Shown one piece after another: positions 38,757 to 48,351 of a stretch of 64,000 nucleotides of DNA. The DNA is from Blastocatellia bacterium (lineage in GTDB: Bacteria; Acidobacteriota; Blastocatellia; Pyrinomonadales; Pyrinomonadaceae). The stretch lies in NCBI GenBank assembly GCA_013697915.1, contig JACCVY010000247.1, forward strand, positions 62,001-126,000, read 5' to 3'. The position numbers and the translations under genes were made by a program. Position 1 is the stretch's first letter. The number at the start of each line of letters is the position of its first letter. The notes under the pieces were generated by a model. The model saw nothing but the letters and a program-made list of their open reading frames with translations. It was not told the DNA's origin and searched no databases.

Positions 38757-40892
38757 TCAATTGGCAACCGCCTTTGGAACTACTCTCAGTCGCACCTCCA
38801 AATTTTCACCAGCGCACACCGGCACAAGCGCCCACAGCAACTTCGTCGGCACGCTTCGCTCGAGCGTCCAACAGGCCGAAATCGAAGGATTCCTGGAACC
38901 GTAATGCCTCGAGCTAAAAAGGCTCTCGAAGACTGGCTGCTGAGGCAAACCTATAGCTTGCACCAGCAACTGTGAACCGGTCGTGTTATCACGTGCCGAA
39001 ACAACACCTTCCCTCTCGATGGCGATGTCCAGGCCGGAGTTAAAGTGAAATCGCGCGGCTATCACATGCTTTCCTTTGCCCAACAGCTCGTCTTCAATCA
39101 GCCACCAATGATCCCTTTTGAAAAACTTGACCGACCGGCGATGTCTCACGCCGTTCGTTAGTCGTTCGTAGCCGGCGTGCTCCGCGACAACATGATCGCT
39201 CTCCGGCCCTGTTTCCCAAAGCAGCACCTTGGGACGGGCCTCGTCGCCAATTACAAACGGAACCAATTCCTCAGTCGTGTTTTGTTCGACGCCGTCTAAT
39301 TGGATCGTCGAATGATAGGCCGTCGAGCGAAAGAGGTGACGCTCGTGCAAATCGGCGGTGTAAACATAAGCGCCGGGATCGACGATGAACGGACAGCCAC
39401 AAGCGCTGACGTCGATGCTGAGCGCATCGTTATGCCCATGGGATCCGCGACCGTTTGCACCGGCGCCGCCGGCATTGAAAAGAAGAAACAGATCCTCGCT
39501 CCTAAGCGAATGGATTCCCGCCTCAGGGAAAGCCTGCGACTGCAGCGGGTCAGGATTGGTCTTCAGGCTCTCGTATTCCCTCAGCCCTTTCTCGCCCAAT
39601 ATCCATAACAGTTCTTCAGAAACCGGCTGCCCCGGAAGTTTGAATTGCGAGTCTCCGAAGACAACCGCCCCGATTGGCAGCAGATAATCGTGTTCATCCG
39701 CCGCGCGAGAAACCAGCGGAAAGACTTGCCCGCCATCGGTATCGCCGACCAGGGGCGCTGTTTGATCGGGCCGCAAGTAACCACGTAAATAAACGAGCAT
39801 CGAGTGAAGCGTACGCCAATATTTTTCTTCGATGACGAGATTAGTCGTGCGACACAGAATGAAGGAGTAGAGGAATAACTCCAGCACGAAACGATGATAA
39901 CCAGTTGATGCTTCGAAGTCGGCTCCATCAGCAAGAATCTGTTTGTCCATCTCGCTTAGCATTTGGCCGAGCGCCCATTCGCGCCATTCAGCCGCTGTCT
40001 TCAGCTCAGGCAACGCGATTCCAATCCATAACAAGCCCGCAACGTCTGATAAGTAATGATTGCTGGTGCCGATGTGGGAAAACTCGAGGTTGCGGCGAAT
40101 GTGCGCTCCGTGCTGGTCGAGCATGGTGAGAAAACCCGCTAACCTTTCTGCGGTGAGACCGGGAGAGTGGCGGAAGAGCGAGAACGCTCCCAGCAGATTC
40201 ATGGCCCGCAATGCGACTTCCATCGGGCACGACCAGTTAGCACCGCGCCCGACCGGGTTTTGTTCTCGCCAACTTTCGAACTGCGAAAAATATTCTCCTG
40301 CAAACTCCTCGTCTTCGGTTAGAGCATAAGCGCGTCCCAGGGTTAGGAGTTGACCAAGGCGATTTAGTTCCCACAAAACTCGAATGTCCGACCCGTCGTT
40401 GTGCCACCGGGAAATGTCAGCGTGATAATCAAGCGGCCAGGTTCTTCCGGAAAGAGGATCGCGATGCCAGTCAATCGAGTGCCCAAAATCCTTTTCGCCA
40501 AAACCCAACAGCGGCCAGCGATGTTCTTTAACAATGACCCGGGCCGATTCGATCAGTCGCTCGGATTCATTAGGAAAAAGATCTTGCTGCCTCGCCGCGG
40601 TGGAGCGCGACAGTTCAAAACCGGGCAGAAATGAAGGCGCAGCTCGTTCGCGAAAGTGCTTTAGGAGATCGGATGAGGAGAGGCTTTCAAATTCCGGTCG
40701 CAGCCGCGCGCTTTGCGAACTAAGTTCGTCAAGCATCGCGCATTCGCGGCGCGATTTCACCCTCGCTCGCTCTCGGCGAAAAGCCTCGCGCAGACCTCCG
40801 ATGAAGCTTATTCGGCCACTAAGCACGCTGCGAATACCCGTCAGCAGGAACTTAATGCGTAGTTTGTTGGAACGCTCGGAAGAGTTTGGCAA
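38757..40892 (-). CDS. heparinase II/III family protein
   Basis: NWSCPMEVALRAMNLLGAF, NLEFSHIGTSNHYLSDVAGLLWIG, GSHGHNDALSIDVSACGCPFIVDPGAYVYT. Confidence 0.9.
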   Translation of the reverse strand: MPNSSERSNKLRIKFLLTGIRSVLSGRISFIGGLREAFRRERARVKSRRECAMLDELSSQSARLRPEFESLSSSDLLKHFRERAAPSFLPGFELSRSTAARQQDLFPNESERLIESARVIVKEHRWPLLGFGEKDFGHSIDWHRDPLSGRTWPLDYHADISRWHNDGSDIRVLWELNRLGQLLTLGRAYALTEDEEFAGEYFSQFESWREQNPVGRGANWSCPMEVALRAMNLLGAFSLFRHSPGLTAERLAGFLTMLDQHGAHIRRNLEFSHIGTSNHYLSDVAGLLWIGIALPELKTAAEWREWALGQMLSEMDKQILADGADFEASTGYHRFVLELFLYSFILCRTTNLVIEEKYWRTLHSMLVYLRGYLRPDQTAPLVGDTDGGQVFPLVSRAADEHDYLLPIGAVVFGDSQFKLPGQPVSEELLWILGEKGLREYESLKTNPDPLQSQAFPEAGIHSLRSEDLFLLFNAGGAGANGRGSHGHNDALSIDVSACGCPFIVDPGAYVYTADLHERHLFRSTAYHSTIQLDGVEQNTTEELVPFVIGDEARPKVLLWETGPESDHVVAEHAGYERLTNGVRHRRSVKFFKRDHWWLIEDELLGKGKHVIAARFHFNSGLDIAIEREGVVSARDNTTGSQLLVQAIGLPQQPVFESLFSSRHYGSRNPSISACWTLERSVPTKLLWALVPVCAGENLEVRLRVVPKAVAN

Positions 40893-40931
40893 TTGAGAGT
40901 GCTTTCGAATTAACTCGCCCTTACTTCTCCA

Positions 40932-41165
40932 AAACCCGCGTAGCGGGTGGAAGCATAAAGCCCGGGGGTAGAGCGGAGCGGAACCCCAGGATAACGAAGG
41001 TAAGAAGACCGAGCGCGCGGAGCGTGAGATAGCGCAATGGCTACGATTTATTCATCGCGTGTCGCTGTCGCCCACGCGGGCTCTTACATCGTATGTCCAA
41101 CGATCCTGGGGTTACGCTCCGCTCCACCCCAGGCTTTATGCTCACGCCACGCTTCGCGGGCTCGA
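40932..41165 (+). repeat. MITE-like repeat element, copy A (about 234 bp)
   Basis: Starts aaaacccgcgtagcgggtggaagcataaag; REP arms tagagcggagcggaaccccagg / cctggggttacgctccgctccaccccagg; end-to-end alignable with the reverse complement of 47390-47672. Confidence 0.85.
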
Positions 41166-41175
41166 TGCAAACTCT

Positions 41176-42261
41176 TCAAAGGGCGTCGACAATGCGCTCT
41201 GCGGTGTGGCCATCCCAGAGCGGAATGCTAACAGGTTTTTTCGAGGTTTCGCTAAGCGCGGTTAAAGCCGCAGCAATGATCTTTTCGGGATCTCTTCCGA
41301 CGATCTGATTTGTTCCCATCGAAACCGTGATCGGTCGTTCGGTATTTTCCCTTAACGTCAAACAGGGAATGCCCAGGACGGTCGTCTCCTCCTGAATGCC
41401 GCCGGAGTCTGTCAGCACCAGCCGCGCGCTGCTGTAGAGACTGAGGAAGTCCAAATAGCCCAGCGGATCGATCAACCGCAAGCCCGGGGTATTTGTAATT
41501 CGGTCTCTTAGTCCCAGTTCCGCAATCATCTTCAGCGTACGTGGATGGACCGGGAACACTATTGAAATTCGACGGCCAATTTCTTCCAACGCTTCGAGGA
41601 TGCGCGTGAGAGTTTGCCGGTCATCAACATTTGCGGGCCGATGCAGCGTCAGGACCGCATAATCTTTGCCGCGTAGTCCCAGGTCTTCTTTGGTGGTTGA
41701 TTTATCCGCAAGCGGAAGATACTTGAGCAGTGAGTCAATCATCACGTTGCCCACAAAACGTATTCGTTCCGACGGAATGCCTTCGTTGGCCAGATTTTGA
41801 TCGGCATCCTCGGAAGGCGTAAAAAGTAGATCCGCGATCTGATCAGTCAGGACTCGATTGATCTCTTCCGGCATGGCGCGGTCGCGGCTGCGTAGCCCCG
41901 CTTCTACGTGCGCAACTTTAACACCCAGCTTCGCACAAACAAGCGCGCAGGCGAGCGTTGAATTGACATCCCCAACCACCAGCACCCAGTCGGGTTTTTC
42001 GCGCACGACAACTGGTTCAAAGCTTGCCATGACCGCCGCTGTTTGCGCCGCATGCGAGGCCGAACCGACGCCAAGATAAACATCAGGTTGCGGCAGCTCC
42101 AGATCGTGGAAGAAGGCGTCGGACATGGTTGCGTCGTAGTGCTGTCCCGTATGAACGACAAGCGGCGAAAACTCTCGTTCGCGCCGCGTCATTGCTTCCA
42201 CGATTGGCGCGACTTTCATGAAGTTTGGCCGCGCGCCGACGACGTTAATTATCTTGAGCAT
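41176..42261 (-). CDS. wecB: UDP-N-acetylglucosamine 2-epimerase (non-hydrolysing)
   Basis: GARPNFMKVAPIV, VHTGQHYD, VHVEAGLRS-like AHVEAGLRSRDRAMPEEINR, TDSGGIQEE. Confidence 0.94.
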   Translation of the reverse strand: MLKIINVVGARPNFMKVAPIVEAMTRREREFSPLVVHTGQHYDATMSDAFFHDLELPQPDVYLGVGSASHAAQTAAVMASFEPVVVREKPDWVLVVGDVNSTLACALVCAKLGVKVAHVEAGLRSRDRAMPEEINRVLTDQIADLLFTPSEDADQNLANEGIPSERIRFVGNVMIDSLLKYLPLADKSTTKEDLGLRGKDYAVLTLHRPANVDDRQTLTRILEALEEIGRRISIVFPVHPRTLKMIAELGLRDRITNTPGLRLIDPLGYLDFLSLYSSARLVLTDSGGIQEETTVLGIPCLTLRENTERPITVSMGTNQIVGRDPEKIIAAALTALSETSKKPVSIPLWDGHTAERIVDAL

Positions 42262-42268
42262 GAAAACC

Positions 42269-42336
42269 GTCAGTTGTCAGTGGCCAGTTGCTCGTCGTAA
42301 TCCTTTCCAACTGACTACGGACCACTGACCACTAAC
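42269..42336. repeat. paired inverted heptameric arrays (GTCAGTT / CCACTGA)
   Basis: Arm 1 42269-42289 gtcagtt|gtcagtg|gccagtt; arm 2 42308-42335 caactga|ctacgga|ccactga|ccactaa. Confidence 0.85.
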
Positions 42337-42339
42337 GTA

Positions 42340-43677
42340 TTACAACCTGATTATCCGCGCGCTACTATCACGTCTCAAATCACCGTTCAGTGCGTTTCGC
42401 GTATCGACGATTAGCGAACCAAGCCGGCAAACCCGCTGGTAATCAATCCCGGAATGGTTTGTAACGATCACGATGCAGTCGGCCGTGCGCAACTCATCAT
42501 CTGTTAACGGTACTGAGTCGAGGGGCTGCCCACCGCCTTCCGTGTGGGCGTCTTCAAATCGCACTTCCTTTACGAATGGATCGTGATAACTCACCTCAGC
42601 GCCTTTCGTGCGCAACCGATCGATAATAGACAACGCCGGGCTCTCGCGGACATCGTCTATGTCCTGCTTGTAAGCCACGCCGAGCAGCAGGATGCGCGAA
42701 CCTTTCATCGACTTGCTTTCGTCGTTCAGGCCGTCCGCGACGAGTTGGACCACATGATCGGGCATGCGTGAATTTACTTCTTCCGCCAGCCCGATGAAGC
42801 GAGAATCGAAACCATGTTGGCGGGCCTTCCAGGACAGGTAATGCGGGTCCAGCGGAATGCAATGGCCGCCAATGCCCGGACCCGGATAAAAAGCCATAAA
42901 ACCAAACGGCTTGGTGGCGGCCGCGCGAATCACTTCCCAGGTGTCGATGTTCAGCGCGTAACAGAGTCGCGCCATCTCGTTTGCCATGCCAATATTTACC
43001 GCGCGAAAAGTGTTTTCCAACAACTTTGCGGTTTCGGCAACGCGGGCTGAGCTGACTGCGTGTACCTCGTTGACGATCTGCGAATATAGAAATGCGGCAA
43101 CGTCGGTTGAATCCGAGGTCACGCCGCCAACAACTTTTGGAATGTTATGCGTTTGAAATTGCGGATTACCCGGATCGACGCGTTCCGGCGAGAAGGCGAG
43201 CAGAAAATCCTCGTCAAGCTTCAATCCGCTCGCTTCAAACATCGGCAACAACACTTCATCAGTCGTGCCCGGATACGTGGTGGATTCAAGAATGATTAAC
43301 TGACCGCGATGAAGGCGCTGTTTGATTTCGTCAGCGGCGGCAAGAATGTAGGAGACATCCGGCTCCTTGGTCTTGCGCAAAGGCGTCGGCACGCAAATGA
43401 TGACGGCGTCGCAATCCTGAAGTTGATCAAAATCAGTGGTAGCGCTGAGACGCTTACTGTCAACCAGCTCCTTGATGACTGACCGGGGCACATCACCGAT
43501 GTATGAATCGCCGGCATTGATCCGCGCGGCTTTATCCGAATCAACTTCGAAACCAATGGCTTGAAATCCAGCGCGTGCGAACTCTGTAAGTAGGGGCAAG
43601 CCAACGTAGCCCAGGCCCACGACCCCGATACGGGCACGTTTCGCTTTAATTGAAGCAGTTATTTGTTCCTTGACCAT
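42340..43677 (-). CDS. nucleotide sugar dehydrogenase (UDP-GlcNAc/UDP-Glc 6-dehydrogenase family)
   Basis: IGVVGLGYVGLPLLTEFARAGF, ESTTYPGTTDEVLLP, FAFYPGPGIGGHCIPLDPHYLSWKAR-like motif. Confidence 0.93.
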   Translation of the reverse strand: MVKEQITASIKAKRARIGVVGLGYVGLPLLTEFARAGFQAIGFEVDSDKAARINAGDSYIGDVPRSVIKELVDSKRLSATTDFDQLQDCDAVIICVPTPLRKTKEPDVSYILAAADEIKQRLHRGQLIILESTTYPGTTDEVLLPMFEASGLKLDEDFLLAFSPERVDPGNPQFQTHNIPKVVGGVTSDSTDVAAFLYSQIVNEVHAVSSARVAETAKLLENTFRAVNIGMANEMARLCYALNIDTWEVIRAAATKPFGFMAFYPGPGIGGHCIPLDPHYLSWKARQHGFDSRFIGLAEEVNSRMPDHVVQLVADGLNDESKSMKGSRILLLGVAYKQDIDDVRESPALSIIDRLRTKGAEVSYHDPFVKEVRFEDAHTEGGGQPLDSVPLTDDELRTADCIVIVTNHSGIDYQRVCRLGSLIVDTRNALNGDLRRDSSARIIRL

Positions 43678-43818
43678 GTAATCAGTTTTTCCTCAGCCCA
43701 TCGGAGCGAAAACGCGCACAAGATTCAAAGAGGCAAGACTATTGGAGCGTCGCGCGGAGTGTCAAGCGAGCTTTTTCTTGACACTGACCCATGAACACAA
43801 CTATACCCACACAAATTT

Positions 43819-45357
43819 ATGAGCGAAGCGGCTGAAAATTCTTCTCCTAAACTCGTCCGCGGCCTGGGCCTGCTCGACGCCAGTATGATTGTCGTCGGGT
43901 CGATGATTGGCTCGGGAATTTTCATTACCTCGGCTGAGTCGGCGCGGCTGGTAGCATCCCCCGGTTGGTTACTCGTCGCCTGGGCACTGGCCGGACTACT
44001 GACTATTACGGGGGCACTCTGCTGCGCGGAGTTGGCGGCGATGATGCCACATGCCGGCGGGCAGTACGTCTTTCTGCGCGAAGCCTACGGACCAGCAGCC
44101 GGATTTCTTTTTGGCTGGTCCTTCCTGCTGGTTATACAAACCGGCACTATCGCGGCCGTCGCTGTTGCTTTTGCGCGCTTCATGGGCGTGCTCGCACCGC
44201 AGGTCTCAGAATCAAATTACATTGTCGCGCCGGTGCATTTGTTCGGCAGTTACGCCATCAGCCTGTCGACTGCGCAACTGGTCGCGATCGTTCTGATTAT
44301 GTTGTTGACTGCGACCAACACGCGCGGTCTAAAAACGGGCAAGCTCATTCAGAATACTTTTACCTTGACGAAAACTGCCGCGCTCGCCGGCCTCATTCTG
44401 GTTGGCCTGTTATTGGGCTGGAACAGCAACAGCGCTGCTTATACTTCCAACTGGTGGCATCCGGCCGCTAACGGTTGGAATCCGCAGGTGGTCCAGCCGG
44501 GCCTGACGGCGACCGGAACGACCGCCCTGCTGATGCTGTTAGGCCTGGCGATGGTGGGGCCGCTGTTTGCACAATCGGCGTGGAACAATGTCACATTCAC
44601 CGGCAGCGAGATTCGGGATCCCGGCCGCAACCTGCCGCGTGCTCTGCTCATAGGTTGTCTTGCGGTGGTGGCTCTATATCTTCTCGCTAATGTCGCATAC
44701 ATCGTGACGCTGCCACTCGGGACAATTCAAAAGCCGCCGAATAGTGTTGCGACTGCCACGATGCAGGCTGTCTTTAATCGCCCGGGCACGATCCTGATGG
44801 CCGTGGCGATTATGATCTCGACATTTGGATGCAACAACGGCCTGATTCTCGCAGGCGCGCGCGTGTATTACGCCATGGCGCGCGACCGTTTGTTTTTCTC
44901 ACGCATCGGCATTCTCAACTCCCGGCAAGTCCCGGCGGTCGCGCTGGTAGTGCAAGGTATTTGGGCATCACTACTGACATTGCCGCGTACGATTTCTACA
45001 GCAACCAACACACAAGCCGGTGCAACTACGGTGAGCTACAGCAACGTCTACACGCAGCTACTCGAATACATTGTTTCCGCTGATCTAGTTTTTTATGCGC
45101 TGATGGTGGGAGCGGTGATCGTCATGCGGCGCAAGTCTCCGGCGCTCGAGCGCCCTTATCGCACCTTCGGTTATCCGGTTGTGCCACTGATCTACATTTC
45201 ACTCGCGCTGTTGCTGGTGATCGATCTTGCTTTGCTAAAGGCACAAACATCCGGCATTGGCTACTTATTAGTTCTAACCGGAATTCCGATCTTCTTCATC
45301 TGGCGCAAGCGCGCAGTTCCAAGAGGGGGTAAACCCACCTTCCCAACCATGAGCTGA
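43819..45357 (+). CDS. APC-family amino acid permease; C-terminal residues encoded by a REP-like arm
   Basis: GLLDASMIVVGSMIGSGIF, 12 TM pattern; tail PRGGKPTFPTMS* lies in the 45321-45353 repeat arm. Confidence 0.92.
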   Translation: MSEAAENSSPKLVRGLGLLDASMIVVGSMIGSGIFITSAESARLVASPGWLLVAWALAGLLTITGALCCAELAAMMPHAGGQYVFLREAYGPAAGFLFGWSFLLVIQTGTIAAVAVAFARFMGVLAPQVSESNYIVAPVHLFGSYAISLSTAQLVAIVLIMLLTATNTRGLKTGKLIQNTFTLTKTAALAGLILVGLLLGWNSNSAAYTSNWWHPAANGWNPQVVQPGLTATGTTALLMLLGLAMVGPLFAQSAWNNVTFTGSEIRDPGRNLPRALLIGCLAVVALYLLANVAYIVTLPLGTIQKPPNSVATATMQAVFNRPGTILMAVAIMISTFGCNNGLILAGARVYYAMARDRLFFSRIGILNSRQVPAVALVVQGIWASLLTLPRTISTATNTQAGATTVSYSNVYTQLLEYIVSADLVFYALMVGAVIVMRRKSPALERPYRTFGYPVVPLIYISLALLLVIDLALLKAQTSGIGYLLVLTGIPIFFIWRKRAVPRGGKPTFPTMS

Positions 45358-45460
45358 TCACAGTTGCGCGAATTTCTGATCTGAAAGGCTCTCAAGGAAG
45401 GAGTCGATTTGCAACGAGACTAACCTCATGGTCGGGAAGGTGGGTTTACCCCCGCTCTTA
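45321..45460. repeat. REP-like inverted repeat, family GGGGGYAWRCCCRCCTTCC, copy 1
   Basis: aagagggggtaaacccaccttcccaaccatgag (45321-45353) versus ctcatggtcgggaaggtgggtttacccccgctctta (45425-45460). Confidence 0.9.
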
Positions 45461-45492
45461 CCTGCACTACTTTCAGTCTTCGCGGTTGACAC

Positions 45493-47274
45493 CTACTTCA
45501 CCCATTCCTCGGCGATTTCTGTCTCCACTTTCACTGGTACAGTTTTCACATACTCTTCACCTGCGACGCGCATCGTTCGCTCCACTTTTTCCGCAACCTC
45601 TTCAGCTTCGTCCGAATCAGCTTCAACGACTATTTCGTCGTGAATGATGTTGACGATCTGCGCGTTTGTATTGCGGAGCTCATCGTTTAGCAGCCGCAGC
45701 GCGCGCTTGAGAATGTCGGCACTGGTGCCCTGGATGGGCGTGTTCTTGCCGTTGCGCTTGGTCATGGAAATCTGTTGGCGGTCCTGTTCGTCGTAGCGGA
45801 AACGCACCAAACGGCCGGATGCCGTTCGCGCCTGACGCTCGCGTACGGCGCGATTCGCTGCTTCATGAAGATAGGTGTCGAGCTGACGATAGGTGCCAAA
45901 ATACTTGCGCAAAACGTTTTCAGCTTCCCCTACGCTCAAGCCGGTCATAATCGAAAAGCGCTGCGCGCCGATGCCATAGACCACACCGAAATTGAGCCGC
46001 TTGGCAAAGTCGCGCTGTTCTTTCGTGACCTGGTCCAACGGCGTATTGAAAACTTCGGCGGCCGTTACGCGATGCAGATCGGCGCCGGAATTAAACGCCT
46101 TGATGAAGCCTTGATCGCCGGAAAACTCCGCCAGAATGCGCAGCTCGATCTGCGAATAGTCCGCAATGATCAATTTTCTGCCTTCCGGATAACCGGAAAA
46201 GCAGCGGCGATATTCAACCGCGTGCGGCACCTGCTGAATGTTGGGATTGGTGCATGAGAATCTTCCGGTCGGCGCGCCAATCTGGCGAAAGTCAGCATGC
46301 AGCCGTCCGGTTGTTGGATTGATCAAGTCAATCATGTTCTGACCGTAACTCGTCAACGCCTTCTGCACGGTGCGGTATTCCAATAGCGTGGCGATAACGG
46401 GATACACGGCAGCCAGCGGCTGAAGTTTCCAGTTGCGCGTTGAATCGGGAACAGGAATGCCAAGGCGATTCAGTGCTTGCGTTAATTGCTGGTGCGAATC
46501 CAAATTGATGTCATCGCGCTGCGGTCCGCCAAATAGCGAGCCCTGCGAAGACTCCTCCGCCAGAATATCTTGCAACTCATCCGCTAACTGCTCTCTTCTC
46601 TTCTCAATTAATGACAACTGCTCGAGCCAACGATCCTTATGCATGTAAAAACCGGCCAGCTCAATGTCGGCAACGGTGGTTACACACTCAAACTCAAGCT
46701 GCGCACAGGCAATGAGTGAATCGCTGCGCAGCCGCTCGATCAGCTTTTCTCGTAACGGCAAAAGAACCGCGGCGTCGCGCGCGGCGTATTCGAGTTGTGC
46801 TTCGGACAACTCAAAATTCCAATTGCTGAGCCGTTCCGTTTTATCGACCGCTTCGTTCAGGTACCGCGAGGCAACGGTTTCCAGTCCATGCCGTTCTTCG
46901 ATGTCACCGGCGCTGACGATTTGGCTGGCCAGCAGAGTGTCAAATAGCCCGCCCAGATCCACGCCGAGTGTGTGCTTGATAAATTTCGCATCGAACTTTG
47001 CGTTGTGCGCAATCTTGATGGGACGAGCGGCTTGCAACAACCGTTTCAGCGGATTGAGTGCCTCATTGTTCTTCAGATCACCGTTGGCAAAAGCATCGAG
47101 GTCAATAACCTCTACACCCGCCGGGGTCGCGAGCTGAATCAGGCGCAGGCGGCCAAAATAAGGGTCGAGTTCTGTAGTTTCCGTGTCGAGCCCAATCACC
47201 TGATGCGCAGACAACACCTCCACTGCCTGGCGCAGTTCTTCCGCATTCTTGATGACTCGATAACGCGTGCTCAT
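45493..47274 (-). CDS. family A DNA polymerase with 3'-5' exonuclease domain, no 5' nuclease domain
   Basis: VIGLDTETTELDPY, DYSQIELRILAEFSGD, RDFAKRLNFGVVYGIGAQRFS, IVNIIHDEIVVE; starts at MSTRYRVIKN. Confidence 0.92.
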   Translation of the reverse strand: MSTRYRVIKNAEELRQAVEVLSAHQVIGLDTETTELDPYFGRLRLIQLATPAGVEVIDLDAFANGDLKNNEALNPLKRLLQAARPIKIAHNAKFDAKFIKHTLGVDLGGLFDTLLASQIVSAGDIEERHGLETVASRYLNEAVDKTERLSNWNFELSEAQLEYAARDAAVLLPLREKLIERLRSDSLIACAQLEFECVTTVADIELAGFYMHKDRWLEQLSLIEKRREQLADELQDILAEESSQGSLFGGPQRDDINLDSHQQLTQALNRLGIPVPDSTRNWKLQPLAAVYPVIATLLEYRTVQKALTSYGQNMIDLINPTTGRLHADFRQIGAPTGRFSCTNPNIQQVPHAVEYRRCFSGYPEGRKLIIADYSQIELRILAEFSGDQGFIKAFNSGADLHRVTAAEVFNTPLDQVTKEQRDFAKRLNFGVVYGIGAQRFSIMTGLSVGEAENVLRKYFGTYRQLDTYLHEAANRAVRERQARTASGRLVRFRYDEQDRQQISMTKRNGKNTPIQGTSADILKRALRLLNDELRNTNAQIVNIIHDEIVVEADSDEAEEVAEKVERTMRVAGEEYVKTVPVKVETEIAEEWVK

Positions 47275-47286
47275 AGTAGTTAGTAG

Positions 47287-47336
47287 CACAGACTTAAGTC
47301 TGTGCTTTCGTGCGCGTCACAGACTATTTAGTCTGT
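47287..47336. repeat. tandem palindromes CACAGACTTAAGTCTGTG and ACAGACTA-TT-TAGTCTGT
   Basis: Perfect 18-bp palindrome at 47287-47304 and a second 18-bp palindrome at about 47318-47336. Confidence 0.9.
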
Positions 47337-47389
47337 CTCTTCGTAGATGACACGACTGAAGGAGACTTTGAACAAGCTGGTGAAAGTCT

Positions 47390-47672
47390 GCACTGAGCCC
47401 GCGAAGCGCGGCGATAGCATAAAGCCTGGGGTGTAGCGGAGGGGAACCCCAGGTTCGTTGAAGTAAAAAACGAAAAGCCCACGGAAAGTGGGCGACAGCT
47501 TTGTATGACTGCTAAATCGCAGCGTTTGCGCTATCGCACGCTTCGCGCGCTCCGGTTTTTTGACTATCGTCGTCCTGGGGTTCCGCTCCGCTACACCCCA
47601 GGGCGGGGTCCCCGGCCGAGCATCTCGGCTGGGGTGCTAGACTTTATGCTTCCACCCGCTACGCGGGTTTGG
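47390..47672 (-). repeat. MITE-like repeat element, copy B, inverted relative to copy A, with extra nested hairpin
   Basis: ctttatgcttccacccgctacgcgggttt is the exact reverse complement of the copy A start; shared interior GCGCGCG.AGCGTG.GATAGCGCAA and CTGTCGCCCAC; extra ccccggccgagcatctcggctgggg. Confidence 0.85.
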
Positions 47673-47742
47673 AAACGCCAGCTCGCATTACTTGTTCAGA
47701 CCTTACTAAAGTCTATGCCACCTCTTGATCTACCTAGCGAGT

Positions 47743-48351
47743 TTACTGTTGCGGAGGGGTTTCTGCGAAACGCAGGATGCGTTCGACATATTTGGCGATC
47801 ATGTCGACTTCAAGATTCACTTCATCGCCGGGTTTGAGTTGAGAAAAGTTTGTCACTTCCCAGGTTTTCGGAATGATGGCAACTTCAAAATAATTGTCAG
47901 TCAACGCGGCAATGGTAAGGCTGATGCCTTCCACTGCAACCGAACCTTTGAAGATAAGATAACGCGCAATGTCCTTTGGATATTCAATACGGATCGTCCA
48001 TGAACCTTCGTGATCAGCAACACTCAAAAACTTTCCGCATGCATCGACGTGACCCTGAACGATGTGTCCGCCGAGGCGCGTGACGGGTGTGACTGCGCGC
48101 TCGAGATTTACGGCGCTGCCCGGTTGCAAATGCCCCAGCGTGGACCGATCAAGAGTTTCGCGCGAGACATCCGCGGCAAACGAATTTGGCTGGATATCAA
48201 GCGCTGTCAGGCATACCCCATTAACCGCAATCGAGTCGCCGTGCTTTGTATCTTCAACCACCGCGTGCGCCTCAACCACGATGTAAGCGTTTTCGCCACG
48301 CGGCTCGACGTTGCGCACGCGGCCAAGTTCTTCAATGATTCCAGTAAACAT
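47743..48351 (-). CDS. ribE: riboflavin synthase alpha subunit (start MFTGIIEELG)
   Basis: MFTGIIEELGRV, VNGVCLTA, GGHIVQGHVDACG, GSVAVEGISLTI. Confidence 0.96.
   Translation of the reverse strand: MFTGIIEELGRVRNVEPRGENAYIVVEAHAVVEDTKHGDSIAVNGVCLTALDIQPNSFAADVSRETLDRSTLGHLQPGSAVNLERAVTPVTRLGGHIVQGHVDACGKFLSVADHEGSWTIRIEYPKDIARYLIFKGSVAVEGISLTIAALTDNYFEVAIIPKTWEVTNFSQLKPGDEVNLEVDMIAKYVERILRFAETPPQQ

Noticed and set aside
40932-47672. Insertion sequence or composite transposon bounded by the inverted elements
   Set aside because: No transposase or integrase between the copies; the interior is housekeeping and polysaccharide genes, so MITE/REP-type dispersal is more plausible.
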